Origin: Chitinophagaceae bacterium
GTDB lineage: Bacteria > Bacteroidota > Bacteroidia > Chitinophagales > Chitinophagaceae
Reading direction: 5' to 3'
NCBI GenBank assembly: GCA_021151685.1
Contig: JAGKWS010000004.1
Span: forward strand, 16,522-80,521
DNA length: 64,000 bases
Each line of letters opens with the position of its first letter. The first letter of the stretch is position 1. This document shows, in pieces, positions 35,956 through 44,401 of the stretch. The position numbers and the translations under genes are program-made. Under the pieces are notes generated by a model. That model did not search any database. It saw nothing but the letters and a program-made list of their open reading frames with translations, and was not told the DNA's origin.

Positions 35956-37494
35956 ATGAACGACAAGATTCTTATCCTCGATTTCGGTTCGCAGTTTACA
36001 CAGCTTATAGCCCGCCGCGTGCGCGAGCTGAATGTATTTTGCGAAATACAGCCTTGTACCAAGCCTGTAACCTATACCGACGATATGAAGGGTATCATTT
36101 TGTCGGGCAGTCCCTTCTCGGTAAACGATGCTAACGCCCCCATGCCCGATATTGCGGCTATGGCTGCCCACCTGCCGGTATTGGCAGTGTGTTATGGTGC
36201 CCAGTTGCTGGCCAAACAGAGCGGGGGTGAAGTAGGAAAATCTACCCATCGCGAGTATGGTCGCGCTCATTTGCAGGACGTGATACACGACCCGCTGATG
36301 GCGACTATTCCTACAGGCTCGCAGGTATGGATGAGTCATAGCGACACTATAAAGAGCTTGCCCGAAGGGTTTACGGTGATTGCCCGCACAGAGGCGATAC
36401 CAGTGGCTGCCTTCCGTGCCAGTGCTGCGTATGCCCCCAATCCGGTATATGGTATTCAGTTTCACCCCGAGGTGACGCATAGTACCGACGGTGGCCAATT
36501 GCTGAAAAACTTTGTGGTAGACATATGCGGAGCTCGTCAGGATTGGACACCTGCGGCATTCATACACGAAACCGTAGAGCGCATACGCAAAGAAGCTGGC
36601 GATAAAAAAGTGGTAATGGCACTGAGCGGTGGGGTAGACTCTACCGTGGCTGCTACCCTTATACACAAGGCTATTGGTAACAGACTGTCTTGCATTTTTG
36701 TAGACAATGGCCTGCTGCGCAAAGACGAATTTGAGCAGGTGCTGGAAGGTTACCGCCATCTGGGCCTGAATACCCAAGGGATTGATGCCCGCCAGCTTTT
36801 CTATGGCGAGCTGGATGGTGTTACCGACCCCGAGAAGAAGCGTAAGATCATTGGTCGCTTATTCATTGAAGTATTTCAGGAGGAGTCTAAGAAACTGGAA
36901 GACGTAAGTTTCCTTGGTCAGGGTACCATTTATCCCGATGTTATTGAATCTGTATCGGTTCATGGTCCATCGGCTACTATCAAGTCGCACCACAATGTGG
37001 GTGGCCTGCCCGATACCATGCATTTGTCGCTCATAGAGCCACTGCGCATGCTCTTCAAAGACGAGGTGCGCCGTGTGGGTCGCGAGCTGGGTATAGACGA
37101 TATTTTCATTGGTCGTCATCCGTTCCCTGGTCCGGGTTTGGGCATTCGTATATTGGGTGCCGTATCGGAAGAGAAAGTAAAAATGCTACAAGAAGCCGAT
37201 GCTATCTACATACAGCACTTGCGCGATAGTGGTATGTACCATCAGGTATGGCAGGCTGGTGCTATATTGCTGCCAGTACAGAGTGTAGGTGTAATGGGCG
37301 ATGAGCGTACCTATGAGTACACATGTGCATTGCGTGCAGTAACATCGGTAGATGGTATGACGGCCGATTGGGCACACTTGCCTTACGATTTGCTGGCGCG
37401 TATCTCTAACGACATCATTAACCGTGTGAAGGGTATCAACCGCGTGGTGTACGACATCAGCAGCAAGCCACCGGCAACTATTGAGTGGGAATAA
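35956..37494 (+). CDS. guaA: GMP synthase (glutamine-hydrolysing)
   Basis: GuaA converts XMP to GMP using glutamine and ATP in purine synthesis. The N-terminal class I glutamine amidotransferase domain has its nucleophile in AVCYGAQLLA and the His/Glu pair in QFHPEVTHS. The ATP pyrophosphatase domain has the P-loop LSGGVDSTVAA. The C-terminal dimerisation domain contains RHPFPGPGLGIRILG, and the protein ends KPPATIEWE, as is typical. At 512 residues it is complete. It is monocistronic and convergent with aroA. Confidence 0.96.
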   Translation: MNDKILILDFGSQFTQLIARRVRELNVFCEIQPCTKPVTYTDDMKGIILSGSPFSVNDANAPMPDIAAMAAHLPVLAVCYGAQLLAKQSGGEVGKSTHREYGRAHLQDVIHDPLMATIPTGSQVWMSHSDTIKSLPEGFTVIARTEAIPVAAFRASAAYAPNPVYGIQFHPEVTHSTDGGQLLKNFVVDICGARQDWTPAAFIHETVERIRKEAGDKKVVMALSGGVDSTVAATLIHKAIGNRLSCIFVDNGLLRKDEFEQVLEGYRHLGLNTQGIDARQLFYGELDGVTDPEKKRKIIGRLFIEVFQEESKKLEDVSFLGQGTIYPDVIESVSVHGPSATIKSHHNVGGLPDTMHLSLIEPLRMLFKDEVRRVGRELGIDDIFIGRHPFPGPGLGIRILGAVSEEKVKMLQEADAIYIQHLRDSGMYHQVWQAGAILLPVQSVGVMGDERTYEYTCALRAVTSVDGMTADWAHLPYDLLARISNDIINRVKGINRVVYDISSKPPATIEWE

Positions 37495-37561
37495 TACCCA
37501 CTCATTTCCTGCTTGTTATGCTTTTGTAGCTACCATAGTAGCTTGTAGCGGCCTATTGTGT

Positions 37562-38821
37562 TTATGGTAGTAGCTCGCACATCATGCCGCATTGCTGCAT
37601 GTGGGTGAAAAAGTCGGGGTACGATTTGGCTACAGCACCTGCATCAGAGATGTTTACATAGCCCTTGGCACGTAACGCACACACTGCCGCTGCCATTACT
37701 ATACGGTGGTCGTTGTAGCCGTCTATAGAGGTGTATTGCACCCGCTCGCGGCCATCTATATACAGTGTATCATCTGCCGCCGAGAAGTCTATTCCATATC
37801 GCCACAGCATCTCTGTAATGCTTTCTACCCGGTTGCTTTCTTTGGCAAACAGGCGGTGCAATCCCTTTATGCTGCTGGTGCCCCTACAGGCCGTAGCCAG
37901 TACCGCCAATGCGGGAAACAGATCGGGGCAATCGGTGGCATCGGTATCGAAGCTGGCCAGCCATGCTTTGCTTACTGTTATTTGTTGCCCATCGGCTACT
38001 ACGCCTGCACCAATATCGGTTAGTATCTCCAGTATTTTTTTATCAGCCTGTCGGCTTTCTGTGTTCAGGTTTGGTATTGTTACCCGGCCTGTTATAGCAC
38101 CTGCTACCAATACGCACGATGCACTGCTCCAATCGGCTTCTATAGTTATTTCGCGCTCCGATTGATGGGTAAACAGGGGTGGGGCTATGTAGAAACGCTC
38201 ATACCTGTCGTGCTGTACCGGGCGGCCAAATTGTGCCAGCACATCCAGCGTCATATCTATGTAGGGGCGGCTTTTCAGGTTGTTTACCGTAAGGGTTACC
38301 GGTGTTGTAGCACTGGCACAGAGCGCAAACAACACCCCACTTACCAACTGAGAACTACCATGTGCATCAATGGTTACTGATGCAGGTGTCAGTGGCCCTT
38401 TTACGGTAAATGGCACATGGCTATTGTAGCCCTGCATGTGTACACCCAATTTTTTCAGGGTGTCTTCCAACCCTTCCAGCGGGCGTTGCAGCAGGCTGCC
38501 ACTGCCTGTAAGGGTTATGGGGCTATGGTGCAGTGCTGCAATGGGGGCAAAGAGCCTTGTGGCCAGGCCACTTTCGCCACAGTTGATGGTATTGCTTGTG
38601 GGGTGTAACCCTTTGCTGTTGATGTATTGTCCGTGGGCTGTAGCACCCAATTGATGTATTACCTGCAGTGCGGCCTGTTCATCGGCCGAATGGCCTGCAT
38701 TGTGTATGAGGGTGCGGCCGGCAAACAGCAGTGCTGCTGCGTAGGCGCGTTGGGTCAAACTTTTGGATGGAGGTACGGAAACTGTTCCGTCAATGACTCC
38801 GGGTGCTATCCGGGCTTTCAT
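37562..38821 (-). CDS. aroA: 3-phosphoshikimate 1-carboxyvinyltransferase (EPSP synthase)
   Basis: AroA transfers the enolpyruvyl group from PEP to shikimate-3-phosphate in aromatic amino-acid synthesis. The 419 residues show VPPSKSLTQRAYAAALL near the N-terminus (substrate Lys/Ser), GESGLATRLFAP, LTGSGSLLQRPL and the C-terminal ESNRVESITEML and YNDHRIVMAAAV motifs. The start overlaps the end of aroB by about 32 bases, so the two shikimate-pathway genes are translated from one message. The GSGSL.QRPL loop replaces the NAG..R form of many classical enzymes, a difference also seen in other Bacteroidota. Confidence 0.92.
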   Translation of the reverse strand: MKARIAPGVIDGTVSVPPSKSLTQRAYAAALLFAGRTLIHNAGHSADEQAALQVIHQLGATAHGQYINSKGLHPTSNTINCGESGLATRLFAPIAALHHSPITLTGSGSLLQRPLEGLEDTLKKLGVHMQGYNSHVPFTVKGPLTPASVTIDAHGSSQLVSGVLFALCASATTPVTLTVNNLKSRPYIDMTLDVLAQFGRPVQHDRYERFYIAPPLFTHQSEREITIEADWSSASCVLVAGAITGRVTIPNLNTESRQADKKILEILTDIGAGVVADGQQITVSKAWLASFDTDATDCPDLFPALAVLATACRGTSSIKGLHRLFAKESNRVESITEMLWRYGIDFSAADDTLYIDGRERVQYTSIDGYNDHRIVMAAAVCALRAKGYVNISDAGAVAKSYPDFFTHMQQCGMMCELLP

Positions 38822-39839
38822 ATAATGCCAGTGTGTGTGCTATGGTGGCCAGTGGCAACGGCTTTATTACCGCCTGCCCCTTACCGGTAAGCAAGATATA
38901 ATCTATCTGGTCATTCTTACGTTTTTTATCACTTTTTAATACCTCCAGCACTTGCTGGTGGTGTATGGCAATGCTGGTGGGTAGGCCGTATTGGGGCAAA
39001 AGGGTACGTATCTGCGCTGTAACAGAAGGTGCCAGCCCGGTCTCTTGTTCCGACAGATGGCACGCAATTACCATGCCTATGGCTACTGCCTGCCCATGGG
39101 CCAAGCCGTACAGTTTTTCTATGGCATGCCCGGCAGTATGCCCAAAGTTCAGCAGTTTTCTGATGCCCTGCTCGTGTTCATCTTCGGCTATGGTTTTGTT
39201 CTTCCATGCAGCGCATTGCTCTATTAGTGTATTGAGGGCAGTGGCGTTGTTTTGGTAGTAAGCTACATCGTGCATTTGCAGCTCGTTCAGCAATGCTGCA
39301 TCAAATATGCAGCCATATTTTATTACCTCGGCAAATCCGTTGCACCATTCGGTATAGGGCAGTGTGTGCAGCAGGGTAGTGTCGTAGTATATAAAGGAGG
39401 GTTGCCGTACCGTGCCTATCATGTTTTTGTACAGGCCCGTATTTACCCCGTTTTTGCCACCAATAGCGGCATCGGTCATGGCCAGCAGGGTGGTGGGCAC
39501 AAAACCAAACCGTACACCCCGCATATATACCGAGGCCACAAAACCAGTAATGTCGGTAACCATGCCACCGCCTACTCCTATGAGTATACTATGGCGGGTA
39601 GCCCCTTTTTGTATTAGTTGGTTGGTGAGCCAGCCCACATTGTCCAGCGTTTTGTGTTCCTCGCCCGCAGGTAGCACAATAGGGCTTTGCCCTCCAAACA
39701 CTTTGGGGTGGCAGGCTGCTACGTTTTCATCGGTAATGAATACCACATCGGTATTGTCGTACAGGTTGCGTAGCTGCGATAGATTACTATCGAAGTAATA
39801 CCGTACCGTACCCGATGGAAATGTGACGTGCTGCACCAT
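38790..39839 (-). CDS. aroB: 3-dehydroquinate synthase
   Basis: AroB makes 3-dehydroquinate from DAHP using NAD and a divalent metal, the second shikimate step. Family motifs visible: VGVGGGMVTDITGFVAS, RGVRFGFVPTTLLAMTDAAIGGKNGVN split over the metal/NAD region, EVIKYGCI and LLNFGHTAGHAIE with the metal-binding His. The ATG at 39839 is preferred over 39860 because the upstream one lies within a terminator hairpin and before a TACTTTTG promoter box. It overlaps aroA by about 32 bases. Confidence 0.93.
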   Translation of the reverse strand: MVQHVTFPSGTVRYYFDSNLSQLRNLYDNTDVVFITDENVAACHPKVFGGQSPIVLPAGEEHKTLDNVGWLTNQLIQKGATRHSILIGVGGGMVTDITGFVASVYMRGVRFGFVPTTLLAMTDAAIGGKNGVNTGLYKNMIGTVRQPSFIYYDTTLLHTLPYTEWCNGFAEVIKYGCIFDAALLNELQMHDVAYYQNNATALNTLIEQCAAWKNKTIAEDEHEQGIRKLLNFGHTAGHAIEKLYGLAHGQAVAIGMVIACHLSEQETGLAPSVTAQIRTLLPQYGLPTSIAIHHQQVLEVLKSDKKRKNDQIDYILLTGKGQAVIKPLPLATIAHTLALYESPDSTRSH

Positions 39840-39845
39840 ATGTTG

Positions 39846-39853
39846 CAAAAGTA
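39846..39853 (-). promoter_or_regulatory. -7 box of the aroB-aroA operon
   Basis: TACTTTTG on the minus strand is an exact TAnnTTTG match ending six bases before the ATG at 39839. Transcription would start at or within a base or two of the start codon, so the message would be nearly leaderless. Confidence 0.45.
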
Positions 39854-39877
39854 AGGGCATCTGTGTCCAGATGCCCT
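39854..39877 (-). terminator. Terminator between the T9SS cargo gene and aroB
   Basis: A 10-bp perfect stem (AGGGCATCTG/CAGATGCCCT) with a 4-base loop lies 28 bases past the minus-strand stop at 39906. It runs into TTACTTTT. It separates the cargo gene from the aroB promoter. Confidence 0.7.
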
Positions 39878-39905
39878 CTTGTGTATTTTTTATGTACTTG
39901 AGTAG

Positions 39906-41375
39906 CTATTCTTTTATCAGCCTTGCCTGTAGTCTTTGTCCGGTTTGGCGGTCTTCCAGTGTTACCATGTACATGCCGGTTGGCAGGCCGGCGATGGGCA
40001 GTGTATTGCGGGTGGCATCGGCTGCTTGCCGCACCAGCATTTGCCCGTTCATGTTCCAGAGTGTGGCTACATAGTTATGCCCTGCCAACCAATTGGTAGC
40101 AACAGACACAGTTTGTGTGGCCGGATTGGGGAATAATTGCAGCGTGCTGCTGCCTGTATGGGCTACTACAGGTGCCGAAACAGGGGTTGTATCGAGAAAT
40201 GTCTCGTAATAATACACCGTGGTATAGTCGGGCGAAGACGAATAGGCAGTCCAGTTATACAGGAAGTTCCACATTGTATCGGGATTATTGTTGCTGTTGT
40301 AGGTTACTGCATCTTTAGATATGGGTACCCATTTGTTCAGAATGCTATCCCACCCATCGTGATACACGGTATCGGGCCGGCTGCTTGCCAGGTGTTTTGT
40401 CATGCGGTATTGTGGCCACCATGTAGTGTGTATCTCATCGAACTGGTGCTGCCGCCATGCCGTATGAAAGGGTAGGCTACCAGTATAGTCGAATGTGTCT
40501 TTTACATAGGGCGAAAGCGTGGTGCCGTCATGTATACTGGTAAATACCGATTTCAGGCGGTTGCTGGCATCGTAGGTGTTCACATACTTTGATTGCTGTA
40601 CCAATGGTTGCAGGAAAGATGTGTCCGACACATTGGCCCAGTGGTCTATCTGTGTGAGGTTGCCGCCCGCATCGTAGGTATAATAGCTTTTGGCTACAAT
40701 ACGCCACACGCCCAGGTGTATCTCGTACATGCTATCGGCCTTTATGCGGTTGGCGGCATCGTAGGCAAAGAGCTGGATGAAGGCACTATCCTCTACGCCG
40801 GCATTCAGGTTGAAGGTATAACCCTTGGCTATGTCTTTGGCAGCATTGTAGGTATTGCGATAGCGGCGGTTGTCGTTGGTGGCAGAGTCTACAAAAAGTT
40901 CTGTAAACTGTGTAAGGCTGTGGTTGGTATTATATACTGCAAAGCTGCCCTCGTACAACTGAAAAGCGGGCATCAGAAAGGGGTTTATTGTCCAGTGTAT
41001 ATACGTGTCATACTTTACCTGTGGTTCTGTAAACACACCTGCATATTCGAACATAGGAGTGGTGCTGTACGGATAGTTGTAGGCATACAGCATGTAGTTG
41101 TAGTCGAAGGCTGACTTACGCATACCAGAGTATCGTAACAGTACAGAGTCTGTATAGGTGCCGGTGGCATTGTCGGTGGTGCTTTGGGCTATTACCCTTT
41201 GGGTGGGTACACCAGCGGTGGTTTTTTGGGCCGCAGCCAATTGCCCGTTTTTTTGCAGCAATTGCGATAGCACTGCGGCATGGTGGGTCTTGGGCTTGGC
41301 AGGTTTGTGCTGTGCCCATGCACTGCCGGCGAGCAGCAGTGCCGATAGAAGGAGCCAACTGGCGGTTCTTTTCAT
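39906..41375 (-). CDS. T9SS type A cargo protein of unknown function
   Basis: The 489-residue protein has a signal peptide (MKRTASWLLLSALLLAGSAWAQ) and a body with YD-like repeated phrases (YNAAKDIAKGY, YDAANRIKADSMY, YDAGGNLTQIDHW, YDASNRLKSVF). These are common in secreted beta-rich Bacteroidota proteins. The last 85 residues are a T9SS type A sorting domain: LQLFPNPATQTVSVA, YVATLWNMNGQMLV, LPTGMYMVTLED and ARLIKE. An open frame extends upstream to 42098, but that part overlaps the opposite-strand glutaminase gene and does not look coding; ATG 41375 begins the signal peptide. A small hairpin at 41399-41416 lies in the upstream leader. Confidence 0.83.
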   Translation of the reverse strand: MKRTASWLLLSALLLAGSAWAQHKPAKPKTHHAAVLSQLLQKNGQLAAAQKTTAGVPTQRVIAQSTTDNATGTYTDSVLLRYSGMRKSAFDYNYMLYAYNYPYSTTPMFEYAGVFTEPQVKYDTYIHWTINPFLMPAFQLYEGSFAVYNTNHSLTQFTELFVDSATNDNRRYRNTYNAAKDIAKGYTFNLNAGVEDSAFIQLFAYDAANRIKADSMYEIHLGVWRIVAKSYYTYDAGGNLTQIDHWANVSDTSFLQPLVQQSKYVNTYDASNRLKSVFTSIHDGTTLSPYVKDTFDYTGSLPFHTAWRQHQFDEIHTTWWPQYRMTKHLASSRPDTVYHDGWDSILNKWVPISKDAVTYNSNNNPDTMWNFLYNWTAYSSSPDYTTVYYYETFLDTTPVSAPVVAHTGSSTLQLFPNPATQTVSVATNWLAGHNYVATLWNMNGQMLVRQAADATRNTLPIAGLPTGMYMVTLEDRQTGQRLQARLIKE

Positions 41376-41559
41376 GTTTCCCAAATGTTTTGAAGATGAA
41401 GCGTGCAGGCACGCTTTTTTGAAAGATACCGCTTTATTTTTGAAAAATGCAAAATTTTCTCCATAGAAAATATATAGGCTGCAATGTTTGGAAAATAAAA
41501 AATAGTCATGTATTTTGCTGTAAATGTGTGATAGAGCACACAGCCAAAAACCTAAACAT

Positions 41560-42657
41560 ATGGCAAGTTTTACATTGCGGATGAAGTCTGCACCAGTGTT
41601 GCAGTTATTGTCGGTAACCGCATTGGCGGCGGTTTTGTTATTCTCGTCCTCCTGCGGAAAACGAAGCTGCAACGATGCTGCGGAGGCACCCGCTGCCAAT
41701 GCGCCGGTAGTTACAACGGCAAAGGCAGGCTTGCAGCAGACATTGTCATCGGTAGTAACGGTGGCAGGTATACGGCCTATAGCAGGTAGTAGCGATGTGG
41801 AGGTGTTTTTCAACGAAAACACACAGTTCTTTAATGCTTCGGGCGAGGCATTGATAAACAGGGTAAAGGAGGCTTTGGAAACCGGCCGACCGTTGAAGAT
41901 AGCATACAACCCATGGCAGGAAGTATTGGTAAGTGCCGCATGGGCAACCGATGCCGGCAACCAGCAGGCAAAAGCCCGTACCATAGTAGATGGCAGGGCA
42001 GGTATGCGTAAAATAGACCTGAGTACTATGACCAATGCGCAACTGGATGAACCATCGGCAATGGGGGTTATGAACACTACCGACCCCGGCCTGAACAATG
42101 TGATACCAGACTTTGCTACGGCACAGCTTATGTTCGACTACATATGCCGCCAGTGTTGTGCATTGCCCGGCCCATATGCGGTAGACTACTGTATACCATT
42201 TCAGTATTGCAGAGATGGTTGCTATGCCCGTGCCCACAAAATGTGCTGGATTATTAACAACCGTTACAAATATGGCACCAAAAAAATATTCAGCTTTGCC
42301 AATGCCGGTACCGACAAACTATGTGTACAAGGCCAGAAGTGGGGTGGGTGCTGCATACGCTGGTGGTACCACGTAGCCCCATTGGTTACCATAAAAACGC
42401 CTACCGGCCCTAAAGCCTATGTGTTCGACCCGGCTATGTTCAATCAGCCTGTATTATTGTCTACATGGCTGCATGCGCAGGAAAACCCGGCTTGTGCTAC
42501 CTCATCAACTGTTGCACATGTAACCATGATTAACGTTCAGCCTAATTCGTCATACACACCGTCAGGCTCAACAGGCTACGTTTTTGGTACAGACCCTGTA
42601 TATAGCTCTACCAATACAACACTTATCAATTATTCGGCACTTACTACATGTCCATAA
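41560..42657 (+). CDS. Protein-glutaminase (protein deamidase) lipoprotein precursor
   Basis: The enzyme should deamidate glutamine side chains in proteins, as the secreted Chryseobacterium protein-glutaminase does. The catalytic domain has DGCYARAHKM (Cys about 221), GCCIRWWYHVAPLV (His about 271) and YVFDPAMF (Asp about 290), the Cys-His-Asp triad order of that family. Residues of about 65-120 look like the inhibitory pro-region (TVAGIRPIAG...EVFFNE...FF). The start at 41560 gives a lipobox FSSSC (Cys about 32), suggesting a lipid-anchored rather than freely secreted enzyme; 41581 is another possible start. No T9SS domain is present. It leads a three-gene operon whose next gene encodes a pro-region-like protein alone. 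Confidence 0.82.
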   Translation: MASFTLRMKSAPVLQLLSVTALAAVLLFSSSCGKRSCNDAAEAPAANAPVVTTAKAGLQQTLSSVVTVAGIRPIAGSSDVEVFFNENTQFFNASGEALINRVKEALETGRPLKIAYNPWQEVLVSAAWATDAGNQQAKARTIVDGRAGMRKIDLSTMTNAQLDEPSAMGVMNTTDPGLNNVIPDFATAQLMFDYICRQCCALPGPYAVDYCIPFQYCRDGCYARAHKMCWIINNRYKYGTKKIFSFANAGTDKLCVQGQKWGGCCIRWWYHVAPLVTIKTPTGPKAYVFDPAMFNQPVLLSTWLHAQENPACATSSTVAHVTMINVQPNSSYTPSGSTGYVFGTDPVYSSTNTTLINYSALTTCP

Positions 42658-42677
42658 TACATTACGTTTATAAAAAA

Positions 42678-43016
42678 ATGATAAGCTCAGCAGTGCGTAT
42701 ATGCCTGCTGGGCTTTCTTCTTTTGGCAATAGCATTTGCACCTGCTTCGGCTATGGCAAAGAAGAAAAAGAAGAAGAACACAGGGAAAGAACCGGTTGAG
42801 TATGCCCTTACGGTGGCACAGGTGCGCCCGGCACAGCCCGGCGACCAATATGCCGAGGTGACATTTCTGGAATCGGCCAGGTTTTATAGATTGCCCCGCA
42901 ATGCCGACCCTGTTTATCTTGAATTGCTGAAAAAATCTCAGGAGCAGCACATACAGGTATTGGTGAAACGGGCCAATGAATACTCTGATGTAATACTCCG
43001 TGTTAGAAAAAAATGA
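42678..43016 (+). CDS. Stand-alone glutaminase pro-domain-like protein
   Basis: The 112-residue product from the ATG at 42678 has a signal peptide (ICLLGFLLLAIAFAPASAMA), then a lysine-rich stretch (seven of eight residues are Lys after Ala-Met-Ala). A single small domain follows that resembles the pro-region of the upstream protein-glutaminase. Both share TVA..RP, then EV.F.E...F, a helix with LL or a similar core and a final hydrophobic strand. In characterised protein-glutaminase the pro-region blocks the active site. A free inhibitor or immunity role is therefore inferred, not shown. It begins 20 bases after the glutaminase stop and overlaps the next gene by ATGA. Confidence 0.7.
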   Translation: MISSAVRICLLGFLLLAIAFAPASAMAKKKKKKNTGKEPVEYALTVAQVRPAQPGDQYAEVTFLESARFYRLPRNADPVYLELLKKSQEQHIQVLVKRANEYSDVILRVRKK

Positions 43017-43909
43017 TAACAAGACATAGCATACTACAAGCGGTGCATGTGTTGCTGCTGCTGTTATGGTCTGCTACGGCAGCTATAGCTGGTATAAAAC
43101 GAATGAGCCTTGCGGCGGCTGTACAGGAAAAACTGGTACAGGTAGACGCTGTGAATGTAGCAGGTGCCTATCGGGGCATTACTACCGAGGTGATTGTGTA
43201 CAACACATCGAAAGAGGTGGTGCAGATAAAGATAGATATGGGCACCATTTTTGCGCCGGATAGTGGCCGGTACCAACCAATGGTATTGGTGAACGAAGAA
43301 ATACTGATGGTGCAGGCAGGAAAAACAGGCCGCATAAAGGTGCAAACCTTCTGTGGCGCCGCTGCAAAGCACTGCCCGGCACGAGACCATCACTACCGCT
43401 GGCAATCGGTAATGCATGATACGTTGCTGCCTGTGCTGCGTTTCATCAAACAGAACAATTTGTTCGATGATTTGGGGCAATCGGCCATTTGGGCCATCAC
43501 CAACGACAAAGGTGCCGAGCTCTCTGGTGTGTACGACTATGCCCGCCCCGAGCTGTCATTGCGTTTGCTGGCATTAGTGTGCAAGGCAGTAGGGAAGCCC
43601 ATGCCCGACTACCATACGGTGCATGCCCCCATGCAGCAAATACCCGACCAGCCAGCCTATGTGCCCAAACCACTAAAGATAATGGCCACGTTTCAGCAGA
43701 TACTTACGGCCCCCAAAACACTGACATTGGGGGTGTATAACGACAAGGGGGAAATGATACAGAAGGTATTTGAGAATCAGGAGTTCCGAGCGGCTGGTCA
43801 TGAGTTTGGGGTAGAGTTTGAAGCAGCCGATGTAACCGCAGGCACCTATGCCATCAGGCTTACAGAAGGCAGCACTATATTGCAGGAAAAGAAAGTGGTA
43901 GTGCCGTAA
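43013..43909 (+). CDS. Exported protein of unknown function, third gene of the glutaminase operon
   Basis: The 298-residue protein has a signal peptide (AVHVLLLLLWSATAAIAG). I recognise no family with certainty. Residues 35-110 look like a beta-sandwich (TTEVIVYNTSKEVVQIKIDMG...). A segment with two cysteines follows (TFCGAAAKHCPARDHHYRW), rich in His, that could bind metal or form a disulfide. Then comes a helical part, and the last 75 residues form an Ig/FlgD-like sandwich (TLTLGVYNDKGEMIQKV, GTYAIRLTEGS) without a convincing T9SS end. The start overlaps the pro-domain gene by four bases, so the three proteins are surely coexpressed. A strong terminator follows. Confidence 0.7.
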   Translation: MITRHSILQAVHVLLLLLWSATAAIAGIKRMSLAAAVQEKLVQVDAVNVAGAYRGITTEVIVYNTSKEVVQIKIDMGTIFAPDSGRYQPMVLVNEEILMVQAGKTGRIKVQTFCGAAAKHCPARDHHYRWQSVMHDTLLPVLRFIKQNNLFDDLGQSAIWAITNDKGAELSGVYDYARPELSLRLLALVCKAVGKPMPDYHTVHAPMQQIPDQPAYVPKPLKIMATFQQILTAPKTLTLGVYNDKGEMIQKVFENQEFRAAGHEFGVEFEAADVTAGTYAIRLTEGSTILQEKKVVVP

Positions 43910-43930
43910 TGCCAACCTTCAACATACTAT

Positions 43931-43975
43931 ATACGTGTAAGGGGCTCCAATCGGTGCCCCTTACACGTATTATTT
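43931..43975. terminator. Strong bidirectional terminator
   Basis: A perfect 15-bp stem (ATACGTGTAAGGGGC/GCCCCTTACACGTAT) with a 10-base loop stands between the convergent ends of the glutaminase operon and the CoA-binding protein gene. A T-rich tail follows on the plus strand. Confidence 0.85.
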
Positions 43976-43985
43976 TACAGGTTGT

Positions 43986-44348
43986 TTAGTATTGTCCGGT
44001 GCCCAGCATTACCAGTGTGCAGGCTTCTATGGTTTGTATACCATTGGTTTCGGCTATTTGTTCCAATTCTTCGTTTTCGGTGCCGGGGTTAAAGATGATT
44101 CTCCTCGGTTTCAGCGACAGAATATAGTTGTAATAGGCCTTTTGATGGTCGGGGTTCAGGTATAGCGTTACCGTATCTACCTCCTCGGTTTGGGGTGGGG
44201 TAGTTTCTATGGTCATACCATTTACCACCGCAGCCTTGCGGCCTACAGCTACTACGGCATGCCCCTTGCGTTGCAATGTGAGCATAGCCATATTGGCATA
44301 GCGGCTTGGGTTGTCTGATGCGCCCAGTACCAGTGTTTTGTTCTTCAT
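43986..44348 (-). CDS. CoA-binding domain protein
   Basis: This small cytosolic protein of 120 residues has the Rossmann-like CoA-binding fold: KTLVLGASDNPSRYANMA with its glycine/serine loop, then VVAVGRK and a C-terminal EACTLVMLGTG. Such stand-alone proteins (YccU-like) bind CoA or nucleotide, but their role is unknown. The start at 44348 is preferred to 44357, since it begins directly before the beta strand. It is downstream of the Fe-S protein gene on the same strand, 50 bases apart. Confidence 0.82.
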   Translation of the reverse strand: MKNKTLVLGASDNPSRYANMAMLTLQRKGHAVVAVGRKAAVVNGMTIETTPPQTEEVDTVTLYLNPDHQKAYYNYILSLKPRRIIFNPGTENEELEQIAETNGIQTIEACTLVMLGTGQY

Positions 44349-44401
44349 TGTATGCAAGTTCTGTTATTACCCAAAGTTACCCAATGGTTGCCCACCAGCC
44401 A

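Noticed and set aside
41376..42098. Upstream extension of the minus-strand T9SS cargo gene
   Set aside because: It overlaps the glutaminase gene, has no signal sequence and reads as low-complexity; the ATG at 41375 begins a proper signal peptide.
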